In this document: piece after piece, positions 35,113 to 44,928 of the stretch
Numbering within the stretch: position 1 is the first letter of the stretch
Layout of the letters: every line of letters starts with the position of its first letter
Source: an uncultured Lachnospiraceae bacterium
GTDB lineage: Bacteria > Bacillota > Clostridia > Lachnospirales > Lachnospiraceae
Direction of reading: 5' to 3'
Length of the DNA stretch: 58,429 bases
Assembly (NCBI GenBank): GCA_947588675.1
Contig: CANPYY010000014.1
Coordinates: 1 to 58,429 of the forward strand
The notes under the pieces: generated by a model
Database searches by the model: none
What the model was told of the DNA's origin: nothing
What the model saw: the letters and a program-made list of their open reading frames with translations, nothing else
Translations under genes and position numbers: made by a program

Positions 35113-37395
35113 TCATATAACAGCCTGTACCTCAAAATCCACTTTGTCTACATCTGTAAGCTCTACAATTGCCAAAGCTCTGCCATGATACAATTCACAT
35201 TCATCACTCTTATATATCTGCTCTGAAAGCGGGTCGCAATTGCCGAGCGCCAGCAGATTCATTCCCTTTGAAGGAATAAATTTTATCTTTTGTCCCGACT
35301 GCGTACACACATTACCCTGCGCATCGACCGCCTCTATGTCAATATATGCAAGCGTCTTTCCATTTAATTCTTTACAATCCGAAACCGAAATATCCGTACG
35401 CAGCCCTGAATATTCCCCGGCGGTACATATAATGCTTCTTGCAACCTCAACTCCATCTTTATAAGCAGCCGCCTCAATTGTTCCCGGCCGGTACTCCGCC
35501 TCATACATAATCTTATACTGCTTATCATAACCGGCTTTTTTTCTTCCAAGCGAAACCCCGTTTATAATAAGTTCAACCTCATCCGCGCATGAAAACACTT
35601 CAATGTGGGCAGTCTTTCCTTCGCATCCCGCAAATGTCCATGAAGATATCAAATCGGCAAAGCTCCACCCGGATACGTTTTCCTTTTCATAATCTTTCGT
35701 AAGGTCATGCACTCCGATATAAGGCTTCATCCTATGATTCCATACACAGTCCCTGTAATATGATTGCGGTCTTTTAGCCCCGCATACGTCGATATCTCCG
35801 CATACGGCATATCTCCACGGATATTTTCCAACAAAACCTATATCATCATCCGAATATTTCACTCTGCCAATACCTGCTTCCCCCAGATAATCAAGGCTTG
35901 TCCACACAAAATCCCCTATGACGCAGGGTATTTTTTCCACTTTTTCCCATATATTAAAAATATCATTTGCAAAAGATTCGCTTCCGTAAAATATCCTGTC
36001 CGGAAACAGTTTTGAATCATCCTCATACCTCTCAGGCATATAGTTATATCCAACTACATCCAAAGGCTCAATAAATTTTTCCGTAATCTGCGCAAAATGT
36101 TTCTGAGCATCATCATCATACAGTATACATACTGCATTGGTAACAGCCCTTGTGCTATCGAGGCTTCTTATATAATCCGCAAGCATAGCAGCTATCCTGT
36201 GTCCATCTGAACTTCCATCTCTTTCCGGAATTTCATTTCCCGTAGACCACATAATAATAGACGGATGATTTCTGTCGCGTTTTACCATCGCCGTAACATC
36301 ACTTTCCCAGTATTTTTCAAAAAACATTCCGTAGTCGTTTGTAGTCTTTGATACATTCCAGCAGTCAAATATCTCATCGATAACCAATATACCCATCTCA
36401 TCACAGGCGTCCAGAAAAGCCTTTGATGGTGGATTATGCGCGGTACGCACCGCATTGTAACCGTTTTCCTTATGCAGTTTTACTTTTCGCCTTTCTGCCC
36501 CTATATATGAAGCAGAACCCAGTATTCCACAGTCATGATGCACGCAGCCGCCTTTTAACTTTATCATTTCGCCATTCAGCCTGAAACCATGTTTTGCATC
36601 AAAAGAAATATCGCGCACCCCAAATTTTGTTTTATTTTCATCTATAACGGCACCGTCGCACAATAATTCCGTTTTCATTGTATACAGGTAAGGATTATCT
36701 AAAGACCATAATTTGAGATTATCATTTTCCATACAGACTGTGACTGTCGCACAGGAGCATCCTCCGCATATATTTTCTATAGAATTTTCCATTACCTTAT
36801 TGCCGTCCGCATCCAGAACCATGTGTCTTATTACTAATGTTTTTTCTTTACAGTCAATATTTTCTACTTCTGTAGATACCTGTATTTTTCTATTTTCACT
36901 CGTAGTAATATATGTCCCCCAGGGCTTTATCATAACATCGTTTCCGATTAACAGCCATACGGGTCTGTATATTCCAAGTCCGCTGTACCATCTCGTATCA
37001 GGCTGGTTACTGATTACCGTAACTTTTACTTCATTCTCGCTTCCATACTTAACATAACCTGTTATATCGCAGTGAAATTCCGTATAACCATACGGGTGTC
37101 TCGTAATTAAATTGCCATTACAGAATACAGCCGCATTCATATATACCCCTTCAAACTCCAGAATCAATCTTTTACCTTTCCATTCTTCCGGCACATATAT
37201 CTTTTTTACATAGTCAAACGCACCGTCTGCGCAAAATGCATTATTCGCTTTTCCTCTTGAATCCTTATTACGCGCAACCGTCACACTATAGTCATGAGGA
37301 ATTTCCACCGTCTGTTTTTTTGTAGGAATCCAAAAATATTTCTCAACTTCAGCAACTGAAAACTCCCAATCCTCATTTAACAAAATACGTTCCAT
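35113..37395 (-). CDS. Glycoside hydrolase family 2 enzyme (beta-galactosidase-like)
   Basis: The protein has 760 residues, with no signal peptide, so it acts in the cytoplasm on imported oligosaccharides. Sugar-binding and Ig-like domains come first (PHDYSV, GYTEFHCDIT). The TIM barrel carries acid/base Glu in WSTGNEIPERDG and probable nucleophile Glu in YGSESFAND. A C-terminal DUF4982-type region and a final Ig-like domain follow. Substrate could be beta-galactoside or a similar glycoside. The sugar-ABC ATPase gene lies just upstream, behind a terminator. Confidence 0.88.
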   Translation of the reverse strand: MERILLNEDWEFSVAEVEKYFWIPTKKQTVEIPHDYSVTVARNKDSRGKANNAFCADGAFDYVKKIYVPEEWKGKRLILEFEGVYMNAAVFCNGNLITRHPYGYTEFHCDITGYVKYGSENEVKVTVISNQPDTRWYSGLGIYRPVWLLIGNDVMIKPWGTYITTSENRKIQVSTEVENIDCKEKTLVIRHMVLDADGNKVMENSIENICGGCSCATVTVCMENDNLKLWSLDNPYLYTMKTELLCDGAVIDENKTKFGVRDISFDAKHGFRLNGEMIKLKGGCVHHDCGILGSASYIGAERRKVKLHKENGYNAVRTAHNPPSKAFLDACDEMGILVIDEIFDCWNVSKTTNDYGMFFEKYWESDVTAMVKRDRNHPSIIMWSTGNEIPERDGSSDGHRIAAMLADYIRSLDSTRAVTNAVCILYDDDAQKHFAQITEKFIEPLDVVGYNYMPERYEDDSKLFPDRIFYGSESFANDIFNIWEKVEKIPCVIGDFVWTSLDYLGEAGIGRVKYSDDDIGFVGKYPWRYAVCGDIDVCGAKRPQSYYRDCVWNHRMKPYIGVHDLTKDYEKENVSGWSFADLISSWTFAGCEGKTAHIEVFSCADEVELIINGVSLGRKKAGYDKQYKIMYEAEYRPGTIEAAAYKDGVEVARSIICTAGEYSGLRTDISVSDCKELNGKTLAYIDIEAVDAQGNVCTQSGQKIKFIPSKGMNLLALGNCDPLSEQIYKSDECELYHGRALAIVELTDVDKVDFEVQAVI

Positions 37396-37428
37396 TAATT
37401 TTCCCTCTTTTCCGAAAATATAATTTAA

Positions 37429-37470
37429 AAAGAGGCTGCGACCACTGATTATAGTGTAAACAGCCTCTTT
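37429..37470 (-). terminator. Terminator of the sugar-ABC ATPase gene
   Basis: AAAGAGGCTG (37429-37438) pairs with CAGCCTCTTT (37461-37470), and T-rich sequence follows on the minus strand. It separates the ATPase gene from the GH2 gene. Confidence 0.8.
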
Positions 37471-37504
37471 AAATATACTACATTTTATTTATTATGTACA
37501 GCAA

Positions 37505-38620
37505 TTAATTTGTAATTATCTGTTCTGTTTCCTTATCAAAAAGATGAGCTTTTGACATATCAAATGCAATTGTAACAGTATCTCCCGGTCTTGCCGTAGT
37601 ACGCGGATTAACCCTGACGGTAATATCGTATTTATCTACTGTAAAGTACAGGAATACTTCTGCTCCAAGCATCTCATAAACCTTAACCGTTGCATCCAGA
37701 CAACATTCTTTTGCCTGTGATATAAACATTTCCTCATCCTTTATATCTTCCGGTCTTATTCCGAGAACAATTGTCTTATCCTCATATCCGCCATCAATAA
37801 CTTTTTTGGCTTTTGCTTCCGGAAGCCTTACTGAATAATTGTCGCCAAATTTAAGATCAACATTGTCGCCTTCTTTTACAACTTTAACATCTATAAAGTT
37901 CATCTGCGGAGAACCTATGAATCCTGCAACAAACAGGTTATTAGGCTTCATGTAAAGGTCAAGCGGCGTATCTACCTGCTGTATAACTCCGTCTTTCATT
38001 ACGACGATTCTTGTACCAAGTGTAAGCGCCTCAGTCTGGTCATGCGTTACATATATAATTGTTGTTTCCAGCCTCTGGTGAAGCTTTGAAATCTCAATAC
38101 GCATCTGTACACGGAGCTTTGCATCAAGGTTTGATAAAGGCTCATCCATCAGGAATACCTTAGGGTCACGCACGATTGCCCTTCCCATAGCCACACGCTG
38201 TCTCTGTCCACCTGATAAAGCCTTTGGTTTACGGTCCAGCAAATGTTCGATATCAAGAATCTTAGCAGCCTCATGAACCAGCTTGTCAATTCTGTCTTTC
38301 GGAGTTTTCCTGAGCCTCAGGCCAAAAGCCATATTATCATATACTGACATATGCGGATAAAGTGCGTAATTCTGGAAAACCATCGCTATATCTCTATCTT
38401 TAGGTTCAACATCATTAACCAATTTGTCACCTATGTACAGCTCTCCTTCAGTAATTTCCTCAAGTCCTGCAATCATACGAAGTGTTGTAGATTTACCACA
38501 ACCTGAAGGACCTACAAAAATAATGAATTCCTTATCTGCTATCTCCAGATTGAAATTCTTTACTGCAACAAATCCGTTAGGATATGTCTTATTAATGTTT
38601 CTCATTGATAAACTTGCCAT
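37505..38620 (-). CDS. ugpC: Sugar ABC transporter ATPase (UgpC/MsmK-like)
   Basis: The protein has 371 residues. Walker A is GPSGCGKST, the signature [19 protein letters not shown], Walker [13 protein letters not shown], and the C-terminal regulatory OB-type domain extends from about 240. It is a shared ATPase that serves several carbohydrate permeases, hence no permease gene beside it. GGAGGG precedes the ATG. Confidence 0.93.
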   Translation of the reverse strand: MASLSMRNINKTYPNGFVAVKNFNLEIADKEFIIFVGPSGCGKSTTLRMIAGLEEITEGELYIGDKLVNDVEPKDRDIAMVFQNYALYPHMSVYDNMAFGLRLRKTPKDRIDKLVHEAAKILDIEHLLDRKPKALSGGQRQRVAMGRAIVRDPKVFLMDEPLSNLDAKLRVQMRIEISKLHQRLETTIIYVTHDQTEALTLGTRIVVMKDGVIQQVDTPLDLYMKPNNLFVAGFIGSPQMNFIDVKVVKEGDNVDLKFGDNYSVRLPEAKAKKVIDGGYEDKTIVLGIRPEDIKDEEMFISQAKECCLDATVKVYEMLGAEVFLYFTVDKYDITVRVNPRTTARPGDTVTIAFDMSKAHLFDKETEQIITN

Positions 38621-38779
38621 TTTCTATTTCCCTCCTAAAGGTATTAACTTCATTCAGTATGCACAAATATATTATTTATAAGTGCTCGCAACGTATATAA
38701 TACACCTTATATAATTAAAAATCTATATAGTTTCTTTACAAAATATTCACTGCTATTTTGTATAAATTGCACATACATT

Positions 38780-39667
38780 TTAGTCAAGAAACCTTTTTGC
38801 GCCCGTAAATCCTTCTCCGAGCACCTCCCTGATATCGGATATCATTACAAATGCTTTTTCATCTTTTTCGCTTATAATACGTATCACTTTTATATATTCC
38901 CTTTTCGGAGCTGCGCATATAAGCATGTCCTTATCATTTCCGCTATACATACCTTTTGCTTTAACCAGGGTAACGCCTCTGTTTACATTATTCATTATAT
39001 GGAGTGAAATATCCGCCGCATTTTTCGTTATTGCAATAACAAGCTTGGAATATCTTATTCCGCTTACTACGGTATCCGTTACCTTTGACGCAATATATAC
39101 TGCAATAACAGCATACATCGCATTTCCCACTCCAAATGCCGCCGCGCCAAGTATAATTATTACGGTATCAATATACATGACAACAGAGGCTATACTGTAT
39201 TGCGGAATATAATGCCTTATAATTGCCGCCAGAAGGTCGGTGCCTCCCGTAGACGACATTCTGACCAGTACAACGCCAAGTCCCGCGCCTGAAAGCACTC
39301 CGCCGTATATTGCTCCCATAAGCATATCGTTTCCCACGATTGACATTTCAGGTATCAAATAAAGTTCCGCCGTAAATATAACTACAGCAAAAAGCGACCG
39401 TATAATATATTTTTTCCCTTTAACATATTTTCCCGCAACAAACAGCGGTATATTTATGACGGCATTGGTTATCCATACCGGAATCCCGCCATTAAAAAAT
39501 GAGTGTGTCCAAAATTCGACAATTATTGCCAAACCTGACACACCTCCGGTTACAAGTCCCAGGGGTTCATATATCAGCCGTACGCTTACCGCCATAAGGC
39601 TTACCCCTGCAAGTATCAGCACAATATCAAGAAATACATTTTTTCTAAGCAGAATACCCAGAGCCAT
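38780..39667 (-). CDS. YitT-family membrane protein
   Basis: The protein has 295 residues. About five to six helices come first (VSLMAVSVRLIYEPLGLVTG, VLVRMSSTGGTDLLAAII) and a cytoplasmic DUF2179 domain (RGVTLVKAKGMYSGNDKDML) last. Function in the family is not known. It ends at 38780; a gap of 150 bases without a visible terminator separates it from the ATPase gene. Confidence 0.88.
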   Translation of the reverse strand: MALGILLRKNVFLDIVLILAGVSLMAVSVRLIYEPLGLVTGGVSGLAIIVEFWTHSFFNGGIPVWITNAVINIPLFVAGKYVKGKKYIIRSLFAVVIFTAELYLIPEMSIVGNDMLMGAIYGGVLSGAGLGVVLVRMSSTGGTDLLAAIIRHYIPQYSIASVVMYIDTVIIILGAAAFGVGNAMYAVIAVYIASKVTDTVVSGIRYSKLVIAITKNAADISLHIMNNVNRGVTLVKAKGMYSGNDKDMLICAAPKREYIKVIRIISEKDEKAFVMISDIREVLGEGFTGAKRFLD

Positions 39668-39677
39668 ACAACTCCTC

Positions 39678-40412
39678 TCAGGTGTTTTTATTTTCCCCGT
39701 TATTATATTCTGCCAATAATGAATCTAATATACGCTCTTTTCTTTTATTATCCATATATTTTTTATTTATTATATTAAAATACAGATTTCGTATTCCCAG
39801 TTTTGTAATCCATTTCGCAGGTTCTGCATTTTCCCTTATCAAATCTTCGGATATATCGCCTATTCCTACCATAAGCCTGACATTAAGTTTCAGTTTATGC
39901 TCTGCAATCCAGCTTTCAAGCATCGGGCTTTTAAATGCAAGAAGCAGTACATCAGGAACTTTGCCGTTTATATCGTTAATAACGCTTTCGTCATTGTAAC
40001 CTGCATCCATCGAATACATTCCGCACATATCCACATCTGTACTGTGCTTAATGAAAATCTGTATGAAATTTTCGGTAGATTTCTGATTTTCTCCTATTAC
40101 GTAAACCTTTTTATTTTTACACATTTCACCAATCATTTTCATAAGTACACGGTAATTGTTTACAGCCCCTCTTATTTTTCTGCGGTGCTCTTTACTTAAA
40201 ACAATCTCCTCGGCCGCAAGTACCAAATCGGCTTCATTCGGCACATCCAAAATATAATCTGAATCACAGACAATACTTTTAAGCGTACCCAATGAAACCA
40301 TATATATAACATTTATGGCATCATTCGTCATATAAGACTGTATAAGACCTCTAAGTTCTTTCTCACCCGGGGTATTTACAGAAAGTCCCATTATGTTTAC
40401 TATTCCGCCCAT
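39678..40412 (-). CDS. WecG/TagA-family glycosyltransferase-like protein, divergent
   Basis: The protein has 244 residues. The C-terminal half fits the family (VPDVLLLAFKSPMLESWIAE, KLNVRLMVGIGDI). In the N-terminal half the usual Thr-Leu-Asn and Pro-Asp-Gly motifs are replaced by MVSLGTLKSI and AAEEIV. The enzyme may therefore be inactive or use other residues. It lies between the YitT gene and the LCP-like gene, all on the same strand and 10-24 bases apart. Confidence 0.65.
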   Translation of the reverse strand: MGGIVNIMGLSVNTPGEKELRGLIQSYMTNDAINVIYMVSLGTLKSIVCDSDYILDVPNEADLVLAAEEIVLSKEHRRKIRGAVNNYRVLMKMIGEMCKNKKVYVIGENQKSTENFIQIFIKHSTDVDMCGMYSMDAGYNDESVINDINGKVPDVLLLAFKSPMLESWIAEHKLKLNVRLMVGIGDISEDLIRENAEPAKWITKLGIRNLYFNIINKKYMDNKRKERILDSLLAEYNNGENKNT

Positions 40413-40435
40413 ATACCATTATCCTCCTGCAAATA

Positions 40436-41554
40436 TTATTGGTTGTTTAGTATACCTGAATCAGCCGAACCTACTATTATAAGAATATCAATACCTTCAT
40501 CAAGCTGGCCCTGTACTATTTCTGCACCGTTAAAATAATGTTTCAAATCACGTCCCATTCCCTCTTTTGCCACATATATAATAGTATTCTCAATAATTTC
40601 AGAATTATCTGCAATCTTTACAACTGTCATTCCATCTTTCTCAAGCATACTTTTAGTCGCGGTTGCAATTCCTTCGGTGCCGCTTCCGTTAAGCACCTTG
40701 ATATTCTTTCCTGCCGAAGGGATTGTAACATCATTAACCTGTTCGGACTTATGAGTTACATCCGAAAGAATTGTTTCGTACTGCTGCCTTGCCTTTTTTA
40801 CACTGATAAGATATTCTTCCATATCAGGTTTGCCCGGAATCATATGACAGTATATATATGCCGGATTAACCGCCGCATATGTATCCGCATATTTAAGTTT
40901 ACTCTTTACTTTAAGATTAGATACTAAAGATTCGTATTTTGATTTAATAAATCCTGACATATCGTTATTCGCTATATATTGCTGCGCCTCATTTATAAGC
41001 GCGTCAGACGGAGTGTACAGACCTGTATCCGCATCTTTATTAAACCATACCTGAAATACGGATGTTTCTACAGCGGTGTAATACCCTATATCTATGCCAA
41101 GATAATCCTCTAAAAGAAGTATCCCATATTCATATGAAGTATTGTCGGAAAAATAACTGTTAAGTAAAGACAGCTTCATAATTTGCGGTGCGTCCGCTCC
41201 TGCCGCGCACATTCTTTTATATACTTCACTGCCGATAGTAAACTGAGTATTTGCAGGAATTGTTATAAAATCAAGATTGCCGGTTGTTTCATTAAGAACT
41301 TCTATAACTATAGCGTCAATTTCAGCATTTTCAGGATTAAAGGAATATATTATATTACGCGAAATTTCATCGGCGGTAACATCGCCTACTATGTCAAGCA
41401 TATTATTCCTATCAGATTCATCTGCCGTCACTTCATAATATTTCATGGTAAGGCCATAACTTCCCATTGCGACAAGAAGAAGCAATACCACAGTAAAAAA
41501 TGACCTTAGAAACATTACCAGTATTATTTTTCCTATGCTGTTTTTCTTTTTCAT
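40436..41554 (-). CDS. LCP-like protein with LytR_C domain
   Basis: The protein has 372 residues. A membrane anchor (15-35) is followed by an LCP-like domain (AIVIEVLNETTGNLDFITIP) and the LytR_C domain (IKVLNGSGTEGIATATKSML). LCP proteins attach polymers to the cell wall. The usual Arg-Asp after the IP motif is ANT here, and no PRDT is seen, so catalysis is doubtful. With the TagA-like neighbour it suggests a degenerate or repurposed wall-polymer pair. Confidence 0.7.
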   Translation of the reverse strand: MKKKNSIGKIILVMFLRSFFTVVLLLLVAMGSYGLTMKYYEVTADESDRNNMLDIVGDVTADEISRNIIYSFNPENAEIDAIVIEVLNETTGNLDFITIPANTQFTIGSEVYKRMCAAGADAPQIMKLSLLNSYFSDNTSYEYGILLLEDYLGIDIGYYTAVETSVFQVWFNKDADTGLYTPSDALINEAQQYIANNDMSGFIKSKYESLVSNLKVKSKLKYADTYAAVNPAYIYCHMIPGKPDMEEYLISVKKARQQYETILSDVTHKSEQVNDVTIPSAGKNIKVLNGSGTEGIATATKSMLEKDGMTVVKIADNSEIIENTIIYVAKEGMGRDLKHYFNGAEIVQGQLDEGIDILIIVGSADSGILNNQ

Positions 41555-41710
41555 AAAGCTCCCCGCCTTACCTTTTATAATCGAACGAAAATTTCCCCAA
41601 TTATCGCCATTCTATCACAAGAATAAAGAAAATACAAATATTGTTGCCCATTTTCCGAAAAAATTCTATACTATATCGTGAATAATATAAGATTGAAAGA
41701 AGAATGTATC

Positions 41711-42436
41711 ATGAAAACAGTTATAATAACAGGAGCTTCACGCGGCATCGGAAAAGCTGCCGCACTACGTTTCGCAAAAGAAAAAGTCCATATGGCCATT
41801 ACCTGCCGCAACAATTCCCGGCTGCTTGAATCCGTACGTCTTAAAGTCAATTCGCTCGGTTCCGACTGTATCGCTTACACAGGCGATTTGTCAATCTCCG
41901 GAAATGTAAAAGAACTTTTTGCGCTTGTTAAAAAGACATATGGCGATGCGGATATCCTTATTAATAATGCAGGCATATCACATATAGGACTTCTTCACGA
42001 TATGTCCGACACGGAATGGCATAACGTCATAGGTTCTAACCTCGACTCGGTATTTTACTGCTGCAGGGAAGCCATACCATCAATGATACGGAAACAATCG
42101 GGTTGTATAATTAATATTTCATCAATCTGGGGAAAATGCGGAGCTTCCTGCGAAGTCGCCTATTCAGCATCAAAAGGAGCAATCAACGCATTTACAAAAG
42201 CCCTTGCCAAAGAACTCGCCCCAAGCAAAATACCGGTAAACGCCATTTCCTGCGGCGTAATCGACACCGACATGAACTCATCGTTTACAGACGAGGAGAA
42301 AAAGGAACTGATTAACGCTATTCCCGCAGGACGTTTCGGAACCCCTGATGAAATAGCAGACATCATATATTCACTGAGTATTCAAAGCCCTTATCTTACC
42401 GGACAGATAATTACTGCTTGCGGTGGATTGTTATAA
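41711..42436 (+). CDS. Short-chain dehydrogenase/reductase (FabG-like)
   Basis: The protein has 241 residues. NAD(P) binding TGASRGIGKA, NNAG, catalytic Ser in INISSIWG and YSASKGAINAFTKAL are all present. It may be a 3-oxoacyl-ACP reductase or another SDR; it is not next to other fatty-acid genes. ATG 41711 follows GAAAGAAG; an in-frame ATG upstream at 41678 has no site. Confidence 0.88.
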   Translation: MKTVIITGASRGIGKAAALRFAKEKVHMAITCRNNSRLLESVRLKVNSLGSDCIAYTGDLSISGNVKELFALVKKTYGDADILINNAGISHIGLLHDMSDTEWHNVIGSNLDSVFYCCREAIPSMIRKQSGCIINISSIWGKCGASCEVAYSASKGAINAFTKALAKELAPSKIPVNAISCGVIDTDMNSSFTDEEKKELINAIPAGRFGTPDEIADIIYSLSIQSPYLTGQIITACGGLL

Positions 42437-42480
42437 CTGATATACTTAATTCGATATAAAATTCTAGGAGGAAGAAAATT

Positions 42481-44013
42481 ATGACTACCAGTTCAACCGT
42501 GTGCATACTTATATCAATAATCTGTTATCTGATTCTGGTTATTGGCATAGGTATATTTTTTGCACGCAAAAACAATTCGACCAAAGACTTTTATCTTGGT
42601 GGACGTAACCTCGGTCCTTTTGTAACCGCTATGAGCGCTGAAGCCTCAGATATGAGCAGTTGGCTTCTTATGGGACTTCCGGGTCTCGCATATGCTACAG
42701 GTGTTGCCGACGCCGCCTGGACGGCAATCGGGCTTGCAATAGGTACATATGTCAATTGGCTCATTGTTGCAAAACGTCTCAGAAAATATACTGAAATTGC
42801 AGGAGATTCAACTACAGTACCTGAATTTTTTTCAAAAAGGCACAGGGATGAAAAACATATCCTTTCAATAATAGCCGCTCTCGTAATCATAGTATTTTTC
42901 ATTCCATATACGGCGTCAGGATTTGCCGCATGCGGAAAACTTTTCAATAGTTTATTCGGAATCAATTACTTAACGGCAATGATTATCAGCGCAATAGTAA
43001 TCGTTCTATATACAACGCTCGGCGGCTTTCTTGCTGCAAGCACCTCAGACTTTTTACAGAGTATAATAATGACAATCGCACTTATAGTAATACTTGGTTT
43101 CGGCGTAGTGAGCGCAGGCGGTATGGACGCCGTTATAGATAATGCAAAATCACTGCCCGGATATTTCAGCTTTACACAGACATATTCAGAAGGTGCGGCC
43201 GCTCCTTATCCGCCTCTTACAATTGCTTCAATGATTGCCTGGGGACTTGGATATTTCGGAATGCCGCATATAATTTTGAGGTTTATGGCAATAAAGGACA
43301 GCAACAAGCTTAAACTGTCCAGAAGAATTGCTTCTATATGGGTTGTAATATCACTTTCCGTTGCAGTATTTATAGGTCTTATGGGTAATGCAATGACAAA
43401 GAACGGCGTACTCGAAACGCTTAAAGACCCTGAAACAATTATCGTTGAGATTTCCAAACTTATAAGTTCACATGGCGTACTTGCCGCAGTCATAGCCGGC
43501 GTAATACTTGCAGGTATCCTTGCGGCAACAATGTCTACTTCCGACTCACAACTTCTGGCTGCTTCTTCAAGTATATCAAAGGATATATTAGAGGATGGAT
43601 TCAAATTAAAATTATCCAATACAACGTCTATGATAGCAGCTCGTATTACAGTTGTAGTTATTGCAATAATCGCAATATTTATTGCAAGCGACCCTAACAG
43701 TTCAGTATTTGGAATAGTGTCCTTCTCATGGGCAGGTTTCGGAGCTTCATTCGGACCCGTCGTGCTTTTCTCACTTTTCTGGAAACGCAGCAACAAGTGG
43801 GGAGCGCTTGCAGGAATGTTAAGTGGTGGAATAACCGTATTTGTATGGAAATTCTTACTTAATCCTCTGGGAGGAATATTTGGTATATATGAACTCCTTC
43901 CCGCTTTCATCGTAGCATGTATATTCTTTGTAGTTGTGAGCCTTGCTACACCTGCTCCTTCCAAAGAAATTACTGATGAATTTGAAAAAGTAAAGAAAGC
44001 TGTTGTAAAATAA
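42481..44013 (+). CDS. putP: Sodium/proline symporter (SSS family)
   Basis: The protein has 510 residues with about 13 membrane helices. Family motifs DFYLGGRNLGPFVTAMSAEA, FFSKRHRD and ILAATMSTSDSQLLAASSSI are intact. It imports proline with sodium. AGGAGG precedes the ATG. The patatin gene follows within 2 bases, so they share a transcript. Confidence 0.92.
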   Translation: MTTSSTVCILISIICYLILVIGIGIFFARKNNSTKDFYLGGRNLGPFVTAMSAEASDMSSWLLMGLPGLAYATGVADAAWTAIGLAIGTYVNWLIVAKRLRKYTEIAGDSTTVPEFFSKRHRDEKHILSIIAALVIIVFFIPYTASGFAACGKLFNSLFGINYLTAMIISAIVIVLYTTLGGFLAASTSDFLQSIIMTIALIVILGFGVVSAGGMDAVIDNAKSLPGYFSFTQTYSEGAAAPYPPLTIASMIAWGLGYFGMPHIILRFMAIKDSNKLKLSRRIASIWVVISLSVAVFIGLMGNAMTKNGVLETLKDPETIIVEISKLISSHGVLAAVIAGVILAGILAATMSTSDSQLLAASSSISKDILEDGFKLKLSNTTSMIAARITVVVIAIIAIFIASDPNSSVFGIVSFSWAGFGASFGPVVLFSLFWKRSNKWGALAGMLSGGITVFVWKFLLNPLGGIFGIYELLPAFIVACIFFVVVSLATPAPSKEITDEFEKVKKAVVK

Positions 44014-44014
44014 T

Positions 44015-44860
44015 ATGAAAACCGGTCTTGTTATGGAAGGCGGCGCCATGCGTGGCATGTATACCGCCGGTGTAATTGATGTATTTATGGAAAATAATAT
44101 TACATTTGATGGGGCTATAGGCGTTTCAGCCGGAGCTGCTTTCGGATGTAACTACAAGTCCCGCCAGCCCGGCCGCGTCATACGTTACAATAAAAAATAT
44201 TGCAGGGACAAAAGGTATGCAGGCCTTAGTTCCCTGCTTTTTACGGGCGACCTCTACGGCGCCAAATTCTGTTATCAGACAATTCCTCAGCTTCTTGATG
44301 TATTTGATACCGAAACTTTCAAAAATTCACCAATGGAATTTTATGCTGTAGGCACAAATGTAAATACCGGAAAAGCCGTATACCACAAGTGCAGTACCGG
44401 TGATTTTACCGATATAGAATGGCTTCGCGCATCAGCGTCAATGCCCGTTGTTTCACGAATTGTCAACATCGGGAAATATTCTCTTTTAGACGGCGGGATG
44501 TCGGACTCTATCCCGATAAAATATTTTCAGCATAAGGGTTACGAGAAAAATGTCATTATACTGACAAGACCTTTGGGATATCAAAAATCCCCCAATTCCT
44601 TTATGCCGCTAATAAAACTGCTCTACAGAAAATATCCTTTATTCGTAAAAGCAATACAGACGAGGCATATCAGATACAACAAAACTTTACAGTACATTTC
44701 AGAACAGGAAGAAAAGGGAGCCGTCTGCGTCATAAGACCAAGCCGCACCATTACCCTTGGCGCAGTAGAACGCGACCCTGATAAACTGGAAGAAATATAT
44801 CAGCTTGGCAGACGTGATGCTGAAAAACATATTAAGAATATACAGGACTATCTGATATAA
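44015..44860 (+). CDS. Patatin-like phospholipase family protein
   Basis: The protein has 281 residues. The oxyanion Gly motif is EGGAMRGMYTAG, the nucleophile Ser lies in GVSAGA, and the Asp in LLDGGMSD completes the dyad. It is cytoplasmic. Known as a lipid acyl hydrolase family; substrate here unknown. It starts one base after the putP stop codon. Confidence 0.9.
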   Translation: MKTGLVMEGGAMRGMYTAGVIDVFMENNITFDGAIGVSAGAAFGCNYKSRQPGRVIRYNKKYCRDKRYAGLSSLLFTGDLYGAKFCYQTIPQLLDVFDTETFKNSPMEFYAVGTNVNTGKAVYHKCSTGDFTDIEWLRASASMPVVSRIVNIGKYSLLDGGMSDSIPIKYFQHKGYEKNVIILTRPLGYQKSPNSFMPLIKLLYRKYPLFVKAIQTRHIRYNKTLQYISEQEEKGAVCVIRPSRTITLGAVERDPDKLEEIYQLGRRDAEKHIKNIQDYLI

Positions 44861-44878
44861 GATACGTTTTCACAGTAC

Positions 44879-44909
44879 GGCGTCCGCCAGATAGCGGACG
44901 CCGCTTTTT
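44879..44909 (+). terminator. Terminator after the patatin gene
   Basis: GGCGTCCGC (44879-44887) pairs with GCGGACGCC (44894-44902), and a T5 run follows at 44905-44909. Confidence 0.85.
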
Positions 44910-44928
44910 GCATAATTTTGTTTCCTCT

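Noticed and set aside
43206-43964. Long minus-strand frame of 252 codons inside putP
   Set aside because: It lies wholly inside a well-supported symporter gene on the other strand and matches no family.
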